Below are positions 59,899-64,000 of a DNA stretch of 64,000 nt, one piece after another (positions within the stretch are counted from its first letter, which is position 1; each line of letters starts with the position of its first letter). A model generated the notes under the pieces. It made no database searches. It saw only the letters and a list, made by a program, of their open reading frames with translations, and had not been told where the DNA came from. This DNA is from Formosa sp. Hel1_31_208. Its GTDB lineage: Bacteria; Bacteroidota; Bacteroidia; Flavobacteriales; Flavobacteriaceae. The stretch is from contig NZ_LT629733.1 of NCBI RefSeq assembly GCF_900104785.1, positions 94,501-158,500 on the forward strand, read 5' to 3'. The translations under genes and the position numbers were made by a program.

Positions 59899-60792
59899 AT
59901 GAACGCATATATATTTCCTGGTCAAGGCGCCCAATTCTCTGGAATGGGACTTGATCTCTATGAAAACTCTCCATTAGCACAAGAACTGTTTGAAAAAGCA
60001 AATGCTATTTTAGGCTTTCCAATAACAGACATCATGTTTGAAGGGACTCCTGAAGATTTAAAAGAAACGAAAGTGACACAACCAGCTATCTTTTTACACT
60101 CTGTGATTCTCGCGAAGACACTAGGTGATAGCTTTAAACCAGATATGGTAGCAGGTCATTCGCTTGGAGAATTCTCAGCATTAGTTGCTAATGGCGTGTT
60201 AAATTTCGAAGACGGACTTAAATTGGTTTCTCAACGCGCTCAAGCCATGCAAAAAGCTTGTGAACTTCAACCAAGCACAATGGCTGCTGTTCTGGGATTA
60301 GACGATGATATTGTAGAAAAAGTATGTGCAATGACTGATGGTATTGTGGTTGCAGCCAATTATAACTGCCCAGGACAATTGGTGATTTCTGGAGAAATAG
60401 ATGCTATAAATACTGCTTGTGAAACTTTGAAAGAAGAAGGCGCTCGTCGTGCTTTAGTGCTTCCTGTTGGTGGTGCATTTCACTCGCCTTTAATGGAACC
60501 TGCTCGTGAAGAATTGGCTGCTGCTATTGAAAACACAACATTTAACAAACCGAATTGTCCAATCTATCAAAATGTAACCGCCTCTGCGATTATTGATGAA
60601 AATGAGATTAAAGCCAATTTAATTTTACAATTAACTGCCCCTGTGCGTTGGACTCAATCTGTACAGCAAATGATTACCGATGGCGCTGCGCACTTCACAG
60701 AAGTTGGACCAGGAAAAGTTTTACAAGGATTAGTCAAAAAGATCAACAGAGAAGTAGAAACTGCTTCTGCAACTTTAGAATCAAACGCATAA
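59899..60792 (+). CDS. fabD: ACP S-malonyltransferase
   Basis: FabD loads malonyl groups from CoA onto acyl carrier protein for fatty acid synthesis. From the ATG at 59899 the protein has 297 residues; a TTG start 9 bp upstream is possible but the ATG fits the family better. It shows FPGQGAQFSGMGLDLY, the catalytic serine in GHSLGEFSALV, the arginine region VSQRAQAMQKACE and GGAFHSPLMEPAREEL with the catalytic His. All are normal. It is followed 6 bp later by lspA. Confidence 0.94.
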   Translation: MNAYIFPGQGAQFSGMGLDLYENSPLAQELFEKANAILGFPITDIMFEGTPEDLKETKVTQPAIFLHSVILAKTLGDSFKPDMVAGHSLGEFSALVANGVLNFEDGLKLVSQRAQAMQKACELQPSTMAAVLGLDDDIVEKVCAMTDGIVVAANYNCPGQLVISGEIDAINTACETLKEEGARRALVLPVGGAFHSPLMEPAREELAAAIENTTFNKPNCPIYQNVTASAIIDENEIKANLILQLTAPVRWTQSVQQMITDGAAHFTEVGPGKVLQGLVKKINREVETASATLESNA

Positions 60793-60798
60793 GCCCCT

Positions 60799-61296
60799 AT
60801 GAAATTATCAAGAACTGCTGGCATAATTTTGCTTATAGCCTTTAATATTGCGATTGACCAAATTTCAAAGATTATGGCTAGAGCAAACATTGACCCTAAT
60901 GAACGTATAAATGTTATAGGTGATTTCTTCATCATGATGAATGTTGAAAATACAGGTGCTTTCTTAGGTATGGGAAGCGATATGAATCCTACATTAAAAC
61001 TGATCTTCCTTCTTGTTTTGCCTATTGGTGTCTTAGGTTATTTAATTTATTATATCCTTAAAACAAAATCTCTAGACCGCCTCAGTTTGATTGCGCTTTC
61101 TTGTATCGCTGGAGGAGGTGTAGCCAATGTATTTGATCGGATTGTCTATGGTTCGGTAACTGATTTTTTCTATCTACATATCAACGACACTTTAAGAACA
61201 GGCATCTTTAATGTAGCAGATATGTCGGTGACCTTTGGAATGATTGTTTTATTATTAACGACGTTATTTCCAAAAAAGAAAAATACACTTGAATAA
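60799..61296 (+). CDS. lspA: lipoprotein signal peptidase
   Basis: LspA cleaves the signal peptide of lipoproteins such as GldB and the lipoproteins of this window. The 165-residue membrane protein has four hydrophobic segments and the two catalytic Asp motifs: GGVANVFDRIVYGSVTDFF and FNVADMSVTFGM. The VENTGAFLGMG signature is also present. It lies 6 bp after fabD and ends in a terminator. Confidence 0.95.
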   Translation: MKLSRTAGIILLIAFNIAIDQISKIMARANIDPNERINVIGDFFIMMNVENTGAFLGMGSDMNPTLKLIFLLVLPIGVLGYLIYYILKTKSLDRLSLIALSCIAGGGVANVFDRIVYGSVTDFFYLHINDTLRTGIFNVADMSVTFGMIVLLLTTLFPKKKNTLE

Positions 61297-61328
61297 AAAA
61301 CCTCATTCAAAAATGATGAGGCTTTTTT
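61295..61328. terminator. bidirectional terminator between lspA and the small hypothetical gene
   Basis: CCTCAT (61301-61306) pairs with ATGAGG (61316-61321), and the stem is flanked by A and T runs on both sides. It is placed between convergent stops at 61296 and 61331. Confidence 0.7.
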
Positions 61329-61330
61329 AA

Positions 61331-61522
61331 CTATCTAGCTAAACTAATATTTTCACAATCTTTCACTTCTCCATAATAGGTTTCGCGATATTTATGAATT
61401 GTTTTGTAAGGAATTTTTAAAAACTGTTTTTTAATATAGGTGACATTAGTTGTCAACTCTCCCATTTTTCTTGTGAACCTCACTTCTAGTTTTGTTTCAC
61501 GTTTGATACTAATCAATTTCAT
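61331..61522 (-). CDS. small basic hypothetical protein
   Basis: A 63-residue, Lys/Arg-rich protein without signal peptide: MKLISIKRETKLEVRF, then a central ITYIKKQFLKIPYKTIH-like part and the end YYGEVKDCENISLAR. The distribution of residues looks coding, it has a convergent terminator at its 3' end, and the reading frame fills the space between lspA and the amidohydrolase gene sensibly. No family or function is known to me. Confidence 0.6.
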   Translation of the reverse strand: MKLISIKRETKLEVRFTRKMGELTTNVTYIKKQFLKIPYKTIHKYRETYYGEVKDCENISLAR

Positions 61523-61691
61523 TGGTTTTCATTTAGCATTAGTTTCAAAGAAACAAAGATGTCTGTTAATCACCAAGCTTTTAGCATTAAATGATTGTTA
61601 ATCAATTTATTGAGCGAACACTCTTTAAAAATTAAGGGTAATCATTGAAAGAATCTTAGTATTAATCACAATGTATTACAAGTTTTATAAT

Positions 61692-62969
61692 CTACTGTTT
61701 ATAGACTTTCCCTTCCTTCATAACAAAAGTGACATTTTCCATAGTAGCAATATTTTTGGTAGGGTCACTATCTACGGCAACAATATCTGCAATAAAACCT
61801 TCTTTTAACTGTCCCAATTCATTTTCCATATCGAGTAATTTCGCATTCGTAATCGTGGCACTTTGTATTGAAAACATTGGTGACCATCCTACTTCAACCA
61901 TATAAGCAAACTCTTTGGCATTTTCTCCATGAGGAAAAACACCTGCATCAGTACCAAAAGCGATTGGAACACCTTCCCTAAGCACCATTTCTAATGTTTC
62001 ATCAAGCACTAGCATTGTACTTTCTATTTTTGGAAGAATTACGGGAGGATAGTAATTTGGGATTTTTGCTTTCTTTTCAACATAACGTCCTGCGGAAAGT
62101 GTTGGCACCAAATAGGCACCATATTGCTTCATTAAAGTCGCTGCTTCTTTATCCATAAACGACCCATGTTCTATCGTTTGAACTCCAGCCTTGATAGCGC
62201 GCTTCATCCCTTCTTTCCCGTGGGCATGGGCGGCAACCACCATTCCATATTCACGTGCTATTTTTACAATTTCATCCACTTCTTCTTGCGTAAATTGAGC
62301 GTTTTGACCATTTTTAGCCACACTCAACACACCACCCGTTGCGGTTATTTTTATTAAATCGGCTCCATTCTTATATCTCTGTCTCACGGCTTGCCTGGCA
62401 TCTTCAACACCATTAATAACACCTTCCATTGGACCAGGATTACCCATTAAAGATTTCTTCCTTCCATTAGTAGGATCTGCATGACCTCCTGTAGTTGAGA
62501 TAGCTTTTTCAGCAGTGAAAATTCGAGGTCCAGATACTTTTCCTTGAGCAATCGCATTACGCAAAGCGACATTGACTCCCGATCCTCCCAGATCTCTTAC
62601 TGTGGTAAAACCAGCCATGAGGGTTCTATTAGCAATTTCAACTGAGGTAAATGCTACATCAGCCTCATTTTTTGTAAAAACATCTAAATACCTCGTCGGA
62701 CTCGTTTCTCCTTCAATATGTACATGCATGTCTATAAGTCCTGGCATAACCGTTTTGCTTTTAAGATCAATAACGCTATCATCTGAAGCCTTCGGAGATA
62801 TATATCCGTTCTCGATAGCAATTATTTTACTCCCAGATACTATGATTGTTCTTTCTGTTAAAATAGTTCCAGATTTCGTATCTATTAGTTGCCCACAGTG
62901 TAAATAGGTATTTTGTCCAGTTACTGATAGTGTCAGTAAAAGGATAATAAGTTGTAGTAATGATTTCAT
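61692..62969 (-). CDS. amidohydrolase family protein (prolidase/imidazolonepropionase-like)
   Basis: From the ATG at 62969 the protein has 425 residues and starts with a signal peptide (MKSLLQLIILLLTLSVTGQ). A longer frame from 63035 would add 22 residues and overlap galE, so the shorter start is preferred. The amidohydrolase metal site is visible in MPGLIDMHVHIEG, the carboxylated-Lys region ADLIKITATGGVLS, HAHGKEGMKRAI, TIEHGS and the FGTDAGVFPHG segment. Family members hydrolyse dipeptides with C-terminal Pro or cyclic amides. It is exported, so it probably acts on peptides in the periplasm. It lies 10 bp after galE on the same strand. Confidence 0.86.
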   Translation of the reverse strand: MKSLLQLIILLLTLSVTGQNTYLHCGQLIDTKSGTILTERTIIVSGSKIIAIENGYISPKASDDSVIDLKSKTVMPGLIDMHVHIEGETSPTRYLDVFTKNEADVAFTSVEIANRTLMAGFTTVRDLGGSGVNVALRNAIAQGKVSGPRIFTAEKAISTTGGHADPTNGRKKSLMGNPGPMEGVINGVEDARQAVRQRYKNGADLIKITATGGVLSVAKNGQNAQFTQEEVDEIVKIAREYGMVVAAHAHGKEGMKRAIKAGVQTIEHGSFMDKEAATLMKQYGAYLVPTLSAGRYVEKKAKIPNYYPPVILPKIESTMLVLDETLEMVLREGVPIAFGTDAGVFPHGENAKEFAYMVEVGWSPMFSIQSATITNAKLLDMENELGQLKEGFIADIVAVDSDPTKNIATMENVTFVMKEGKVYKQ

Positions 62970-62979
62970 TATAGTTGAA

Positions 62980-64000
62980 TTAAATATTTCTAATTTGTTT
63001 TTCCCAGTGCCATGCCGAACGTATTGCATCGTCAAGTGTTAATACTGCTTTCCAGCCTAAGATTTTATTTGCTTTTTCAGTATGTGCATAAGCCGAAATA
63101 ACGTCCCCTTGTCGTCTTGGAGCAAATATATAGTTAAGTGACTGACCTGAAACACGCTCAAAAGTTTTAATAACTTCAAGCACAGAACTACCAACTCCTG
63201 TACCAATATTAAAGGATTCAAAATTAGAAGTGTTTTTGCCATTAAGTAGCCGTTGCAATGCCACAACATGAGCTTTGGCTAAATCTACAACATGAATATA
63301 ATCTCTTATGCAAGTTCCATCTTCAGTTGGATAATCGTTTCCGAAGACAGATAAACATTCTCTGAGTCCTGCTGCCGTTTGCGTGATATAAGGTACTAAG
63401 TTTTGAGGAACTCCAATAGGTAATTCACCAATTTTTGCACTTGGATGTGCTCCAATAGGATTAAAATAGCGCAAAGCAATCGCATTGAGCTCAGGGTTTA
63501 CATAGCAAGTATCCATAATAATCTCTTCTCCAATTTGCTTGGTATTTCCATAAGGAGATTCTGCTGGTTGCACAGGTGCTTTTTCAGTAATTGGCATTTC
63601 CTCAGCCTGACCATATACCGTACATGACGAACTAAAAATAAAATTTGACTCGTCGAGACCTATAACTTCCTTTAAGGTATAAATGAGTGTGTTTAAATTG
63701 TTTTCATAATAGTGTAAAGGCATTTGCACACTTTCTCCTACCGCTTTACTTGCCGCAAAATGAATGACGCCAGAAATATCTTTATGTTTTTGGAAAAATT
63801 GTTCAACTAGGGCTTTTTCTTTAAGATCTATGTTTTCGTAATTTGGAGTTTTTCCTGTAATTGAACTAATGCCTTTTAAAACATCGAGGGAAGAATTGGA
63901 TAAATCATCAATAATGACAACTTCAAAACCCTCATTTTGTAATTCTACAACCGTATGAGAGCCAATAAATCCAAGCCCTCCAGTAACAAGGATTTTTTTC
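62980..64000 (-). CDS. galE: UDP-glucose 4-epimerase (start codon cut by window edge)
   Basis: GalE interconverts UDP-glucose and UDP-galactose. The frame runs from the stop at 62980 to the window end, where the last base is the G of the start ATG, so only the first two bases are missing. The 340-residue protein begins KKILVTGGLGFIGSHTVVELQ (NAD-binding Rossmann loop). It has HFAASKAVGESV, the catalytic Ser/Tyr/Lys set in FIFSSSCTVYGQAEEMP and SPYGNTKQIGE, and C-terminal GTGVGSSVLEVIKTFERVSG and RRQGDVISAYAHTEKANKILGWK. Its normal length and motif order support a true galE. Confidence 0.95.
   Translation of the reverse strand, partial: KKILVTGGLGFIGSHTVVELQNEGFEVVIIDDLSNSSLDVLKGISSITGKTPNYENIDLKEKALVEQFFQKHKDISGVIHFAASKAVGESVQMPLHYYENNLNTLIYTLKEVIGLDESNFIFSSSCTVYGQAEEMPITEKAPVQPAESPYGNTKQIGEEIIMDTCYVNPELNAIALRYFNPIGAHPSAKIGELPIGVPQNLVPYITQTAAGLRECLSVFGNDYPTEDGTCIRDYIHVVDLAKAHVVALQRLLNGKNTSNFESFNIGTGVGSSVLEVIKTFERVSGQSLNYIFAPRRQGDVISAYAHTEKANKILGWKAVLTLDDAIRSAWHWEKQIRNI

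Noticed and set aside
62970..63035. Upstream start for the amidohydrolase (66 bp longer)
   Set aside because: The added residues precede a perfect signal peptide and the segment overlaps galE; the ATG at 62969 explains both.

Overview
The window is AT-rich chromosomal DNA from a member of the Bacteroidota, most likely a marine-type Flavobacteriaceae. Four things point there. Gliding motility genes gldB, gldC and gldA are present. There is a secreted protein with a type IX secretion (T9SS) type A C-terminal sorting domain. Several families are typical of the group (GLPGLI proteins, DUF5686, DUF4230, DUF2807, 2TM, TonB-receptor-like barrels). Many genes have the Bacteroidota -7 promoter element TAnnTTTG and no strong Shine-Dalgarno sequence. 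The window is almost entirely ordinary core chromosome. I see no tRNA or rRNA gene, CRISPR array, insertion sequence, prophage or plasmid module.

Layout. 1-5.5 kb (minus strand): a phenylacetyl-CoA epoxidase operon (paaE-paaA-paaB-paaC, the last cut by the window edge) behind a TetR regulator with a clear palindromic operator, then a DUF4230 gene and gldC-gldB. 5.6-9.1 kb: nadE, an orphan NarL-type regulator with a degenerate receiver, and dnaG without its zinc ligands. 9.2-11.7 kb: an ECF sigma factor / membrane anti-sigma candidate / outer-membrane barrel operon. 11.8-16.5 kb: a polyprenyl synthase, a T9SS-sorted protein, rlmN and queA. 16.6-20.1 kb: rsgA-dtd-hydrolase-MazG-like-aroA. 20.2-24.7 kb: an aromatic amino acid operon (pheA, aminotransferase, tyrA, DAHP synthase/chorismate mutase) preceded by an unannotated leader peptide rich in Tyr, Trp and Phe and an intrinsic terminator touching the pheA start codon. 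24.9-27.6 kb: gldA, a DUF2807 lipoprotein and a PagL-like lipid A deacylase. 27.6-29.4 kb: a decayed reading frame, a SAM-II-type riboswitch and metK.

29.6-41.7 kb: a large lipoprotein, then a cell-envelope locus of three GLPGLI paralogues, a TonB-receptor-like barrel and a small secreted protein, divergent from a two-component system. Three GTTAAC sites at exact 10-bp spacing lie between the divergent promoters. Next come a hypothetical gene and a deoxynucleoside kinase. 41.8-46.5 kb: an App1-type phosphatase, an unknown protein, membrane pyrophosphatase hppA and soluble ppa. 46.7-51.4 kb: DUF4174 and DUF2007-type genes, a DUF5686 outer-membrane protein and pdhB. 51.7-55.9 kb: etfB-etfA, a bifunctional nuclease and an NupC transporter with an extra N-terminal domain. 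56-61.3 kb: thyA, a 2TM-dihydrofolate reductase fusion, an FAD oxidoreductase, fabD and lspA. 61.3-64 kb: a small hypothetical gene, an amidohydrolase and galE (complete except for two bases of its start codon).

How genes work together: aroA, pheA, tyrA and the DAHP synthase/chorismate mutase form most of a shikimate-to-Phe/Tyr route, with attenuation as the probable control. thyA and folA form the thymidylate/folate cycle. hppA and ppa both consume pyrophosphate. The paa genes plus etfAB suggest aromatic and acyl-CoA catabolism. The strongest items for follow-up are the aromatic leader-peptide attenuator, the GLPGLI/two-component locus with its operator array, and the SAM-II element with a competing hairpin overlapped by an antisense gene remnant.
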